Source: Candidatus Methanoperedens sp. (GTDB lineage Archaea > Halobacteriota > Methanosarcinia > Methanosarcinales > Methanoperedenaceae). From it: a stretch of 31,364 bases of DNA. Each line of letters starts with the position of its first letter. The stretch's first letter is position 1. The translations under genes and the position numbers were made by a program. The stretch lies in assembly GCA_023249275.1 (NCBI GenBank), contig JAHFCV010000003.1, positions 1 through 31,364 on the forward strand, in the 5' to 3' direction. Shown here piece after piece: positions 8,038 through 14,691 of this stretch. The notes beneath the pieces were generated by a model that was given only the letters and a program-made list of their open reading frames with translations, made no database searches and was not told where the DNA came from.

Positions 8038-8397
8038 GATACACCCGGAATTCCATTGGATTGTGGGAATAAATACTTTACCCCAAATTCTAAATCAAAA
8101 AACTCTCTCATGCTCATCATGATTATGATAAAGTATATATACGGTGAGGTAGAAGATTTGAGTGGTGGAAAATGTTCGGTTATTCTTTTGGTTCAAAAAG
8201 GAGATTATCTATACCAGTTACCCCTCCAAGACCGAGATTTTACTGTGAAAAAATGTGCATGATGGTCACATTTTGCAGATTAACAGGTTGTACATCTTAT
8301 AACCAATGCCAAAAAAGCACGAAAACGTTATAGAAGGTTCAGAAAATCCGTCCATCAAACTAATATGCTTATATCGTTATTCTGTATCTGATAAATC
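8038..8397. other. Intergenic region between divergent genes
   Basis: This 360-bp gap holds the divergent promoters of the phosphoesterase and mqnA genes. A short plus-strand frame of 45 codons (8125-8262, beginning MIKYIYGEVEDL) is open, but a TATA-like TATATATA lies inside its first codons and no ribosome-binding site is seen. I leave it unassigned. Confidence 0.5.
8367..8376 (+). promoter_or_regulatory. TATA box for mqnA (leaderless)
   Basis: GCTTATATCG centres about 26 bp upstream of the ATG at 8398, so transcription would start at or next to the start codon. No Shine-Dalgarno is present, consistent with a leaderless mRNA. Confidence 0.5.
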
Positions 8398-9213
8398 ATG
8401 ATACGCCTTGGTAAAATCGCTTTCGCCAACTGTGATTTCCCGTATTACGCATTAGAACACAACAGGGTAAAAGCGCAGGGCATAGAGATTAAGGAAGCGC
8501 ATCCGGTTGAGCTTGCACGGTTGCTGTTTGATGGCGAGCTTGATATCAGCCCCATTTCTTCAATCATGTATGCAAAGCGGGATGACCTCCTCATATTACC
8601 CGGTCTTTCCATTACTTCAAATGATTTCACTAAAAGCGTATTGATATGCTCAAACGGGTCGTCAGACTTTTCAGAGCTTGAAGGGAAAACGCTTTGCATT
8701 CCCGAAACAACAGCAAGTTCGGCAACCCTGGTTAAAATAATATTATGGCGCAAAGGCGTGAACGTAAAAATCAGGCAGTGCCAGGGAACTGATATAGAAA
8801 GGATGCTAAACCAGGGCGATGCCGCTCTTTTGATCGGGGACAGCGCTATCCATGCCATAGGGAAATATCATATTATTGCAGACCTAGGCAATGAATGGAA
8901 GAAGCTGACAGGCAAAAAGATGGTCTATGCATTGTGGGTTGTCAGGGAGGATTTCGCAAAACAGCATCCTGACAGGGTAAGGTACGTCCTGGATACCCTC
9001 CTTCACTCAAAAGACTATGCTTATAATAACATTAGCGAGATAGCAAATTTCATAGGAAAGCAAAAAGAAATCGATTGCGGTTTCATGCGCGAGTACCTTC
9101 ATACGTTGAATTATGATTTTGACGGGGAGAGCGTGGAGAGCCTTAAACTTTATTTTGAATACGCAAAAGAATGCGGGATTGTAGGAGATGTGAAACTTCG
9201 GTTTTTTGAATAA
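8398..9213 (+). CDS. mqnA: MqnA/MqnD-family protein, probable chorismate dehydratase
   Basis: A 271-residue cytoplasmic protein of the menaquinone-biosynthesis (VitK2_biosynth) family, built like a periplasmic binding protein but without signal peptide. Its opening RLGKIAFANCDFPYYALE, the ELDISPISSIMYA segment and the LLIGDSAI element fit MqnA, which converts chorismate to 3-enolpyruvyl-benzoate in the futalosine route. Menaquinone is known in Ca. Methanoperedens and unusual among methanogen relatives, which use methanophenazine. No other mqn gene is in the window, so the assignment between MqnA and a paralogue with another substrate stays open. It stands alone between divergent or convergent neighbours with its own promoter. 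Confidence 0.75.
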   Translation: MIRLGKIAFANCDFPYYALEHNRVKAQGIEIKEAHPVELARLLFDGELDISPISSIMYAKRDDLLILPGLSITSNDFTKSVLICSNGSSDFSELEGKTLCIPETTASSATLVKIILWRKGVNVKIRQCQGTDIERMLNQGDAALLIGDSAIHAIGKYHIIADLGNEWKKLTGKKMVYALWVVREDFAKQHPDRVRYVLDTLLHSKDYAYNNISEIANFIGKQKEIDCGFMREYLHTLNYDFDGESVESLKLYFEYAKECGIVGDVKLRFFE

Positions 9214-9256
9214 CCGTGAGCAAGATAATGATGGTATGTGGCGCTGAGATTGTACC

Positions 9257-10363
9257 TCACAGCCTCGCTTTGACTTCCCCGGGCTGGTACCGCAGCTTCA
9301 CAACCCTGCTTCTCCCGCGCTCTCCCTTGCCCGTAAAATCCGCATCTATGAGCTTGATAGAGCCAAGCTTGTTGAGCATCTCATAGAAAGTAGTGTAACC
9401 AAGAGCTGTTTGCAAATGGAATTTCTCATAAAGCTCGCCTGAAGTGGATTGCGGTGAATCGGCTATCAGGGAAATGAGGCGTTTCTCGTCCTCTTTCAGC
9501 GCCCGCATAACATAAGAAAGGTGTATAAGCCGCGATTTCTCATAAGCAGACTCGACATCTTCTGGCGATATCGTCCTGTTTGCACGGCGCTCCGCGTTAA
9601 GAGCGGCGCGTTTCAGGAGGTCTATCCCAACACGTAAATCCCCAAGCGCAAAGGTATGCTCGGTGACCTTATCCAACACGGCGCAGTCAAGAACATTTGG
9701 ATAAAACCCGAGTCTTGCGCGGTTTGAAAGGATGTCCTTGATTTCATCATACGAATATTTCGGGAACTTTATCTCTTCTGGCAGGAACACGGATTCCACT
9801 TTCGGGTCAAATATGTGGGGCACGCCTGTATCGCTCAGGATTGCGATAACCCCAACACGCGCCCCAGGATTCGTTTCGTGTGCGCGAAGCAGGGAATACA
9901 GCACGTCGTTGGCTTCGTTCTCGTAGAAAAGATAGTTCATATCGTCAAGCGCGACCATAAGCACTTTCTCATGTTCAGCGAGATATTTTGCTACTTCACC
10001 GAACACTTTCTTGAAAGAAACGCCAGATGTCGGGGGAGCAAAACCGATGAGTTTTTTGAAAATCTGGGAAAATACCGCATACCTTGTGGAATTTACCTGG
10101 CAGTTCACAATTACGGGGACTATTTTCGGCGTGTGCTTCGCGATTTCTTCAAAAACCTTAAACACTGCCGTTGTCTTGCCTGTGCCCGGGGCGCCGATAC
10201 AGAGACTGTTGAGGGGGCGTCCGCCGCCCAGTGCAGGACGGATGCAGTACATGAGGGATTGTAACTGCTCATCCCTGTGAAGAAAATGCTCGGGTATGTG
10301 GTCAAGCTCGAAAAGCTCGCTGTCTTTGAATAATGTCTGGTCCCAGGATAGCAGGTCTTTCAT
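9257..10363 (-). CDS. cdc6: Orc1/Cdc6-type replication initiator
   Basis: A 368-residue AAA+ ATPase followed by a winged-helix DNA-binding domain, the archaeal Orc1/Cdc6 layout. Walker A is GAPGTGKTT (57-65), Walker B VLMVALDDMN (134-143), sensor 1 lies in VGVIAILSD, and the sensor-2 arginine is in LGDLRVGIDLLKRAA. The winged helix covers about 290-368. It would recognise an origin and load MCM. The AT-rich 138 bp upstream has an inverted repeat (10380-10404) but no origin-recognition box that I can recognise, so an adjacent origin is not established. Archaea often carry several paralogues, and this may be an accessory one. Confidence 0.93.
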   Translation of the reverse strand: MKDLLSWDQTLFKDSELFELDHIPEHFLHRDEQLQSLMYCIRPALGGGRPLNSLCIGAPGTGKTTAVFKVFEEIAKHTPKIVPVIVNCQVNSTRYAVFSQIFKKLIGFAPPTSGVSFKKVFGEVAKYLAEHEKVLMVALDDMNYLFYENEANDVLYSLLRAHETNPGARVGVIAILSDTGVPHIFDPKVESVFLPEEIKFPKYSYDEIKDILSNRARLGFYPNVLDCAVLDKVTEHTFALGDLRVGIDLLKRAALNAERRANRTISPEDVESAYEKSRLIHLSYVMRALKEDEKRLISLIADSPQSTSGELYEKFHLQTALGYTTFYEMLNKLGSIKLIDADFTGKGERGRSRVVKLRYQPGEVKARL

Positions 10364-10379
10364 CGGGTATTACTTTCAC

Positions 10380-10424
10380 TTAGCTGTAACCAATACACAG
10401 CTAACTTTGTATTTTTTAAGCTAA
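10380..10424. promoter_or_regulatory. Inverted repeat upstream of cdc6, possible operator
   Basis: TTAGCTGT (10380-10387) and ACAGCTAA (10397-10404) form a perfect 8-bp inverted repeat with a 9-nt spacer, and AGCTAA recurs at 10419-10424. It lies 17-61 bp before the initiator gene's start, where an autoregulatory or initiator-binding site would sit. Confidence 0.4.
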
Positions 10425-10501
10425 GAATATGTCTTCACCTCAGGTATCTATACGTTTTTCTCATAAAAAGCTTTATCCAGTTTAAGGTAAAATAACTAAC
10501 T

Positions 10502-10945
10502 TTATCTCTCTGCTAATTTATCAAGTATTTTTTCAAGATGCTGGTTATGTACTCTCTGTTCGGCTACAAACGAACTTAATACGGAAGTATCCGCTTTTAT
10601 ATCACGTAACACATCGATTCCTATATCCAGCTTCCTTCCGAGGTCTCCAAATTCATCTGTATATATCCGTGAGAATTTTTCAGGGAGATAGACATGAAAC
10701 GGCAGTTCTTCCTTTTCAATGTCCTCAATTATTACCCCTTTTTGCGCGCCCCTGGCTTGAATCTCATTGAAGAATTTATTGATAACACCAGTTTCACCAC
10801 AGCAAACCATCTTTACGCTACCATCGATGTCATTAAAAGCAAATCCTCTTAAGCCAAGCAGCTTCGCAATATCCTCTATGAGTGCTCTGAAGCCAATATC
10901 CTGGACTTTTCCCGTTACCATTATGTTATAGCATTTCTGCATCAT
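10502..10945 (-). CDS. Acylphosphatase-domain protein with C-terminal extension
   Basis: The first 90 residues are an acylphosphatase domain: VTGKVQDIGFRALI supplies the catalytic Arg20, and AFNDIDGSV the catalytic Asn38 at the usual 18-residue spacing. Classical enzymes hydrolyse acyl phosphates and are about 90 residues long. This one is 147, with an extra helical tail (about 100-147, rich in Leu, Asp and Lys) that may form a coiled coil. A TATA box at about 10970-10980 places transcription at the start codon (leaderless). Whether it acts as an enzyme or a binding module is not clear from sequence. Confidence 0.8.
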   Translation of the reverse strand: MMQKCYNIMVTGKVQDIGFRALIEDIAKLLGLRGFAFNDIDGSVKMVCCGETGVINKFFNEIQARGAQKGVIIEDIEKEELPFHVYLPEKFSRIYTDEFGDLGRKLDIGIDVLRDIKADTSVLSSFVAEQRVHNQHLEKILDKLAER

Positions 10946-10991
10946 TTTTATTCATAGATGTGAACAGTATTAAATATATAGGTTGCACAGG

Positions 10992-11129
10992 TCATGATTT
11001 TGGTTTTTCAATCTTTTTAACATCAATTTCGATAACATCCCCTACATCCAGATTTTCAACCATACGTACCGCTTCAGGTATGACTATCCTGAAATTTTTA
11101 TCTTTTATAACCACCGTAGCTTTTGCCAT
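10992..11129 (-). CDS. AbrB/MazE-like DNA-binding protein, 45 aa
   Basis: A short gene of 45 codons beginning MAKATVVIKDKNFRIVIPEA and containing the SpoVT-AbrB swapped-hairpin signature: a RIVIPEAVR strand-turn, then LDVGDVIEIDV. Such proteins dimerise through the beta-hairpins and act as transcription regulators or antitoxins. It is transcribed divergently from the 106-aa ribbon-helix-helix-like gene, and the 118-bp gap between them carries repeated TTGGTAA motifs. No toxin gene lies downstream on its strand. The start codon is placed by homology and by a TATA-like ATATAAATG stretch on the minus strand about 27 bp upstream. Confidence 0.75.
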   Translation of the reverse strand: MAKATVVIKDKNFRIVIPEAVRMVENLDVGDVIEIDVKKIEKPKS

Positions 11130-11130
11130 G

Positions 11131-11220
11131 AATTACCATAGAACGCCAATACATTTATATTTAATCTATTATTTGGTAATTATTGGTAATTATTACCATT
11201 AAATTTATATAGTTTGGTAA
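11131..11220. promoter_or_regulatory. Shared operator region with TTGGTAA/TTACCAA-type repeats
   Basis: TTGGTAA occurs at 11173-11179, 11183-11189 and 11214-11220, and the inverse TTACCA at 11132-11137 and 11193-11198. TGGTAATTATTACCA (11184-11198) is a perfect palindrome. The sites flank the TATA-like elements of both divergent genes (AATTTATATA at 11202-11211 for the plus-strand gene), as expected of a repressor-controlled bidirectional promoter. Confidence 0.6.
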
Positions 11221-11247
11221 AGTGGTTTAGTTAGGAGGTAAAAACTT

Positions 11248-11568
11248 ATGGAAACTGAACCGAAACAAGAACAAATAACCGAATCGTGTAATAAAAATGA
11301 CCCTGTGGATCTAGTGATAACAGTACCGAGGGAAACCGCAGACATCCTCGAGATGTATGCGGACCTTATCGGAATGAGTAAGCATAAATTGATTCACAAG
11401 GTGTTTAAGCAGGGCATGAGTCATGTAAAAACCCCGTTCCAGCAAATGCCCTTTACTTCGATGCAGAAGCAGCTTGAAAGGCATAAAACTGCTAAAGCTG
11501 CCTCAGATATCGAAGTACATATACCCCAGGACGCACATCAAGACGAATTAACACCCAGCGGGTGTTAA
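11248..11568 (+). CDS. Ribbon-helix-helix-like small regulator, 106 aa
   Basis: Residues about 20-58 (DLVITVPRETADILEMYADL then GMSKHKLIHKVFKQGM) have the strand-helix-helix pattern of ribbon-helix-helix (MetJ/Arc) DNA-binding proteins. The remaining half is polar and unassigned. A good ribbon (TAGGAGG) ribosome-binding site precedes the ATG. It shares its promoter region with the divergent AbrB-like gene. Its final codons form one arm of a terminator hairpin. It could be chromosomal or the edge of the neighbouring mobile element. Confidence 0.65.
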   Translation: METEPKQEQITESCNKNDPVDLVITVPRETADILEMYADLIGMSKHKLIHKVFKQGMSHVKTPFQQMPFTSMQKQLERHKTAKAASDIEVHIPQDAHQDELTPSGC

Positions 11569-11582
11569 TCTTTTCTTTTTTT
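11547..11582 (+). terminator. Terminator hairpin overlapping a stop codon
   Basis: A perfect 10-bp stem (ATTAACACCC, 11547-11556, with 11560-11569) and 3-nt loop are followed by a T-rich tract. The stop codon of the 106-aa gene lies inside the 3' arm. Confidence 0.75.
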
Positions 11583-11606
11583 ATTGTAAAATCGTGTTCG
11601 GTTGCG

Positions 11607-12389
11607 TTAATCGGTGTGCTTCATTGCCCCTGCGAGACCGAAAAGCAATAGTATGAAGGCTAATATGACTGCTCCGGCAACAGCTATGATTTTTAGCGGG
11701 ATTTGTGAGGTTCCTGGTTGTTCTTTTAAATCTTCGGTTGGATTTGAGGAAAGTAATGGTTTAAATAAACCATACGCTTTAGCCATCTCATATGCCCTTG
11801 CTTGTTTTTGTTCAGTTGTTAAACCTACTATATCCTTAACCCCTTCTGTTGTTGATGGTGATGTTACCCCTTGTTTTAGTTCATCCACATCTGTTACTTT
11901 CTCCTTTACATATTCAGCTTTTTTAAAATCGATGGGTTTTAAAGGACCGTATTTCTCATAAATTTGTTTTCCGATCTGGGCTTCTATCCCTTCCGGGGTT
12001 TTCATCCATTCAGGGCGCTCTATTATTTGTAGTGGGTTCTCGTCTCGATATTTTTTCCATGCTATCATGTCCGGAGGGTCTTGGCGGGGCTTTATTTTCT
12101 CCTTTATAGGTTCAGCTTTTGTAAATCCGATGGGTTTTAACGGTTTAAAAACCGGTGCTTTAACCGATGGTTTTTGTAAAGTTTGTAGTGGGTTCTCGTC
12201 TCGATATTTCTTCCATGCTATCATGTCCGGAGGGTCTTGGCGGGGCTTTATTATCCCCTTTATAGGTTCAGCCTTTGTTGCTGTTGTTAAAACACTTTTA
12301 AATATAGACTGTACTTTTGATGGAGTCTGTAGTGGGTTCTCGTCTCGATACTTCTTCCAGTTTTCTAATAAAGTTGATGTGTTAGTCAT
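11607..12389 (-). CDS. Repeat-containing, C-terminally anchored membrane protein of the integrated element
   Basis: A 260-residue protein with no family I recognise. WKKYRDENPLQ occurs three times (residues 11, 59 and 111), the last two within longer near-identical units that include KPRQDPPDMIA. A region rich in Lys, Glu and Pro follows, and the only hydrophobic segment is at 231-255 (IPLKIIAVAGAVILAFILLL) with a short polar tail. There is no signal peptide, so it should be a tail-anchored or single-pass protein. The repeats are also evident at DNA level (12026-12120, 12182-12276). It is the third gene of a membrane-protein cassette behind the 156-aa and 57-aa genes, with an AGGGG ribosome-binding site. 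A virion or envelope role is a guess based on context. Confidence 0.75.
   Translation of the reverse strand: MTNTSTLLENWKKYRDENPLQTPSKVQSIFKSVLTTATKAEPIKGIIKPRQDPPDMIAWKKYRDENPLQTLQKPSVKAPVFKPLKPIGFTKAEPIKEKIKPRQDPPDMIAWKKYRDENPLQIIERPEWMKTPEGIEAQIGKQIYEKYGPLKPIDFKKAEYVKEKVTDVDELKQGVTSPSTTEGVKDIVGLTTEQKQARAYEMAKAYGLFKPLLSSNPTEDLKEQPGTSQIPLKIIAVAGAVILAFILLLFGLAGAMKHTD
12026..12359. repeat. In-frame tandem DNA repeats in the 260-aa gene
   Basis: Two near-identical 95-bp units (12026-12120 and 12182-12276, offset 156 bp = 52 codons) and a shorter third copy (about 12329-12359, offset 144 bp = 48 codons) all encode the WKKYRDENPLQ motif. High DNA identity indicates recent duplication. Confidence 0.85.
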
Positions 12390-12405
12390 ATTTTTAACCC
12401 CTTAT

Positions 12406-12579
12406 TTATTCTGAAGCTTTTGCCAAGCGCTTCATCATAGTTGGGATGTGCTTCCAGAAAAGACAGACCAGCAAAGCGATAAAAGCTACAATGATGATAG
12501 CAGTTACGTTAATTGTCATCTGCCAATGGCAAACATGGCTTGTAGTTACCGCCTTTGATTCGCTCTTTGATTCAGACAT
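12406..12579 (-). CDS. 57-aa single-pass membrane protein (coat-protein-like)
   Basis: A short protein beginning MSESKSESKAVTTSH, with one hydrophobic span at about 24-42 (NVTAIIIVAFIALLVCLFW) and a basic tail KHIPTMMKRLAK. The order polar N-terminus, one membrane helix, basic C-terminus at about 50 residues is that of filamentous-virus major coat proteins, although many unrelated small membrane proteins share it. The frame is open upstream, but the Met at 12579 is favoured because its ATG overlaps the last codons of the preceding gene by 8 bases and has GGGGAT upstream. Middle gene of the three-gene membrane cassette. Confidence 0.65.
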   Translation of the reverse strand: MSESKSESKAVTTSHVCHWQMTINVTAIIIVAFIALLVCLFWKHIPTMMKRLAKASE

Positions 12580-13042
12580 TTTTAATCCCCAACATCCGAG
12601 TCGAAGATGTAAGACGTTCTTTTCTCTGTTTTTCACGTACTTGCCATTCCGATAAGCTCTCCCTCTCCGTTTCATTGCTGATCTCATTGTTCTCAGTCTT
12701 TCGAGCAGCCCATCTGTAGGCAAGATACAGCAATCCAATAAATAACCCGAAGCCGAGCAAAGCAACGCCCAAAGCCTTAGAACCCAATGATGTATCTTCA
12801 CCTTCGGACTTAGAATCACTGTCTGTTTCTTTGTTATCAATCTGTGAGGCTTCAAGGTCAGTCTTAGAATCATTAACGGCTTCTAAGTTATCAATCTTTG
12901 TTTCAATCTTAGAAACATTGATAGCATCTAAGTTAGCTTTCTTTTTTGATTCATCTTCCCCACTACAGATAGGGCAGAATTTTATATGGATATGCTTTCC
13001 CTGCGAATCCACGACTTTACCGCATTTCATTGTTTCAATCAT
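12572..13042 (-). CDS. 156-aa membrane protein with Cys motif and repetitive polar region
   Basis: I do not recognise the family. After the start come MKCGK and FCPICSGED (three cysteines, possibly a metal site), then a repetitive acidic, low-complexity stretch built on I-D/E-N-L-E-A-like units, a hydrophobic span (ALGVALLGFGLFIGLLYLAY) and a basic C-terminal third. The frame is open to 13075, but GGAG at a proper distance precedes the ATG at 13042. The upstream ATGs lie within CATTGTT/AACAATG repeats that appear to be operator sequence. First gene of the cassette with the 57-aa and 260-aa membrane proteins. Confidence 0.65.
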   Translation of the reverse strand: MIETMKCGKVVDSQGKHIHIKFCPICSGEDESKKKANLDAINVSKIETKIDNLEAVNDSKTDLEASQIDNKETDSDSKSEGEDTSLGSKALGVALLGFGLFIGLLYLAYRWAARKTENNEISNETERESLSEWQVREKQRKERLTSSTRMLGIKNV

Positions 13043-13111
13043 TGTTTTAGTCTCCTTCAAACATTGTTTGAACAATGTCGAACAATGTCTATATCATTGT
13101 TACCAACAATG
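13028..13111. promoter_or_regulatory. Cluster of seven CATTGTT/AACAATG motifs
   Basis: CATTGTT is found at 13028, 13040, 13062 and 13095, and its complement AACAATG at 13071, 13081 and 13105. Two pairs form perfect palindromes: ACATTGTT/AACAATGT (13061-13078, 2-nt centre) and CATTGTT/AACAATG (13095-13111, 3-nt centre). The cluster overlaps the promoter-proximal region and start codons of the membrane cassette; a TATA-like TTTTTAAATC lies just upstream on the minus strand (about 13120-13130). It looks like a cooperative repressor array. Confidence 0.6.
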
Positions 13112-13164
13112 ATTCTTTGATTTAAAAAGCGAACACTCACGAAACAGCCGAAAAAAGCCTAAAA

Positions 13165-13181
13165 CGGTATAAGTAATACCG
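13165..13181. repeat. Small inverted repeat
   Basis: CGGTAT (13165-13170) and ATACCG (13176-13181) are separated by 5 nt, between the 44-aa gene's stop and the cassette promoter. It could be an operator half-site pair or a weak hairpin; there is no T-run. Confidence 0.4.
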
Positions 13182-13196
13182 AAATAAATAGATAAA

Positions 13197-13331
13197 TCAC
13201 TTTTGGAAACTTTCAAACATCCGGACAACCACATAACTTAAACTAACAGATTCCCCGACTTTCTCAGATAGTTGTTTTTGCGCCCGTTTAAGACAAGACA
13301 TCGCAACCCTATCCAGACTCACATTAGACAT
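13197..13331 (-). CDS. 44-aa ribbon-helix-helix-like protein
   Basis: A 44-codon gene whose ATG overlaps the stop of rep (TAATG). The product starts MSNVSLDRVAMSCLKRAQ and continues KVGESVSLSYVVVRMFE. A beta-strand-like start, an amphipathic helix, then S-L-S-Y-V-V at the start of a second helix give the outline of a minimal ribbon-helix-helix repressor such as plasmid CopG, which controls rep genes. CopG-type proteins are about 45 residues and are encoded beside rep in rolling-circle plasmids, usually upstream of rep. Here it is downstream and translationally coupled. It could be the ligand of the nearby CATTGTT array, which is inference. Confidence 0.6.
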   Translation of the reverse strand: MSNVSLDRVAMSCLKRAQKQLSEKVGESVSLSYVVVRMFESFQK

Positions 13332-14356
13332 TACGAACCTCCTGACTTTAAACACATCAATGGAATTTCAGGTTTTACCCGAAGCTTATAGGTCTTTTTA
13401 ACCACTACATGAAGATAAACCCCTAAATCATCGTCCCAATCCACTTCTAACCCTTCGTCGGTATCTTTTAAGCTGTATAAATGCAATGCCTCACCACATG
13501 CCTGGCATTTGATAGGCTCGGTTACCTTCTCGATTTTATCAATTACGACCTTATTGTTGCTGAATAATCCAAAATAAGTTACTGCCTGGAAACCGTCCGC
13601 TATACCGCAATGCGTTAACGTGTATTTGATAGTTCCCTTTACTGTTTCACGTCTTCCGATGTTCTTATAAATCCATCCTGTAGATGCGTAAAATTCATCA
13701 CTTTTTTTAAGATATCCGACCCCTACAACATGGAAGTGTGGCGATTCGTACCAAACATAAGCCGGCATGTTCTCAGTGTAATTATCCTCTCGTGGGTCAT
13801 TCTGCCTGAAAGGATGGAAGATTATTGCTCCGGCAACCACACCAGCCTTCTTAACCATTTTAATCGCCATAGAGCGCAAAGTTTTGGCACCGCCTGGGGT
13901 TCTTATCAATTCCTTCGCTAAATCCTGTGGCGGTGAAAAAACAACATGTTTTATCTTACCCAGTATAAACCCCTCTTTTTTGTATAAACCGTAAGCCTGG
14001 ATTGATTTATCCGCTGAATTTTTCGCTTGCCTTGAAGACCATGATTCGGAACATATCGGACAATCGGGATTATGGCAAGAACGCATTACTACAAACTTGT
14101 CATGATGCTTCCCTTCTAACGTCATTTGACCATGATTAGGACAGCTTAGAGGATGCGACCACTGACCGCATTTATCATTTGTCTGCTCCCCTTGCCCGGG
14201 CAGTCTAAAGATAGACCGATTTTGATACAACGTCATTACGGCTGCATCCCTGCGTGTTGGTTCTTCGTACTTAGGCGTAAGGCGGGATACAGGCGGTTTT
14301 ATTGGTCTCTCTCCCCGCTGCCTCGCTTCCCACTGTAGCAAAGCCCCTTTAATCAT
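13331..14356 (-). CDS. rep: HUH-family rolling-circle replication initiator (Rep)
   Basis: A 341-residue protein with the hallmarks of an HUH endonuclease that nicks one strand to start rolling-circle replication. The metal-binding HUH motif is SPHFHVVGVG (His207, His209), and the likely nicking tyrosine is Tyr245 in GTIKYTLTHCGI, a motif shared with archaeal plasmid and virus Reps. Cysteine groups before (Cys94, Cys99, Cys102 in SCHNPDCPIC) and after (CQAC, 284-287) suggest zinc binding. There is no helicase domain. The start overlaps the stop of the 112-aa gene (ATGA), with GGAGGGG upstream. It lies in a co-directional run from the AbrB-like gene to the 44-aa RHH gene. With the integrase gene it defines an integrated replicon. 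Confidence 0.85.
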   Translation of the reverse strand: MIKGALLQWEARQRGERPIKPPVSRLTPKYEEPTRRDAAVMTLYQNRSIFRLPGQGEQTNDKCGQWSHPLSCPNHGQMTLEGKHHDKFVVMRSCHNPDCPICSESWSSRQAKNSADKSIQAYGLYKKEGFILGKIKHVVFSPPQDLAKELIRTPGGAKTLRSMAIKMVKKAGVVAGAIIFHPFRQNDPREDNYTENMPAYVWYESPHFHVVGVGYLKKSDEFYASTGWIYKNIGRRETVKGTIKYTLTHCGIADGFQAVTYFGLFSNNKVVIDKIEKVTEPIKCQACGEALHLYSLKDTDEGLEVDWDDDLGVYLHVVVKKTYKLRVKPEIPLMCLKSGGS

Positions 14357-14691
14357 GGAGACCCCTCCCCTTCGCTTTGCTCTGGGTCATCGCTTCGCGC
14401 TGTAAATTCGCCTTCGGCGCTGTCTTCCTGTACGCAAGGCTCGCCTACCCTCGCCTTGCTGTCAATGAAGTCACCTTTCTTCTTTACCAGGTGGATCCAG
14501 TGATCCAGCGTCTTAGCTTGCCACCAGAAGCCAGCATTTGCCAGAGCTTGACGTATCGAAATAGCGTCAGAAACAGCCCTATCCAAGCTTTGAGAACAGC
14601 CCGATCCTTTTAACAGCTTTATCCCGAACCGTAATTGATTGTTAGCCCATTCAACAGAATGAGATAGATGGGATGCCTGGCATTGCTTCAT
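14353..14691 (-). CDS. Hypothetical protein upstream of rep, 112 aa
   Basis: Not recognised. The first 75 residues are predicted helical (SLDRAVSDAISIRQALANAG, then FWWQAKTLDHWIHLVKKKG). The last 35 are acidic and low in complexity (EDSAEGEF, SDDPEQSEGEG), and that stretch of DNA is clearly richer in G and C than the rest of the element, so it may be a short acquired tail. Both ends overlap neighbours by four bases (ATGA), indicating translational coupling with the zinc-finger gene and rep. Confidence 0.65.
   Translation of the reverse strand: MKQCQASHLSHSVEWANNQLRFGIKLLKGSGCSQSLDRAVSDAISIRQALANAGFWWQAKTLDHWIHLVKKKGDFIDSKARVGEPCVQEDSAEGEFTARSDDPEQSEGEGSP

Noticed and set aside
8125..8262. 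45-codon plus-strand frame MIKYIYGEVEDL...
   Set aside because: No ribosome-binding site, a TATA-like sequence lies inside the first codons, and no family resemblance.
10364..10501. Replication origin with origin-recognition boxes next to cdc6
   Set aside because: No recognisable ORB sequences; only one inverted repeat in 138 bp.
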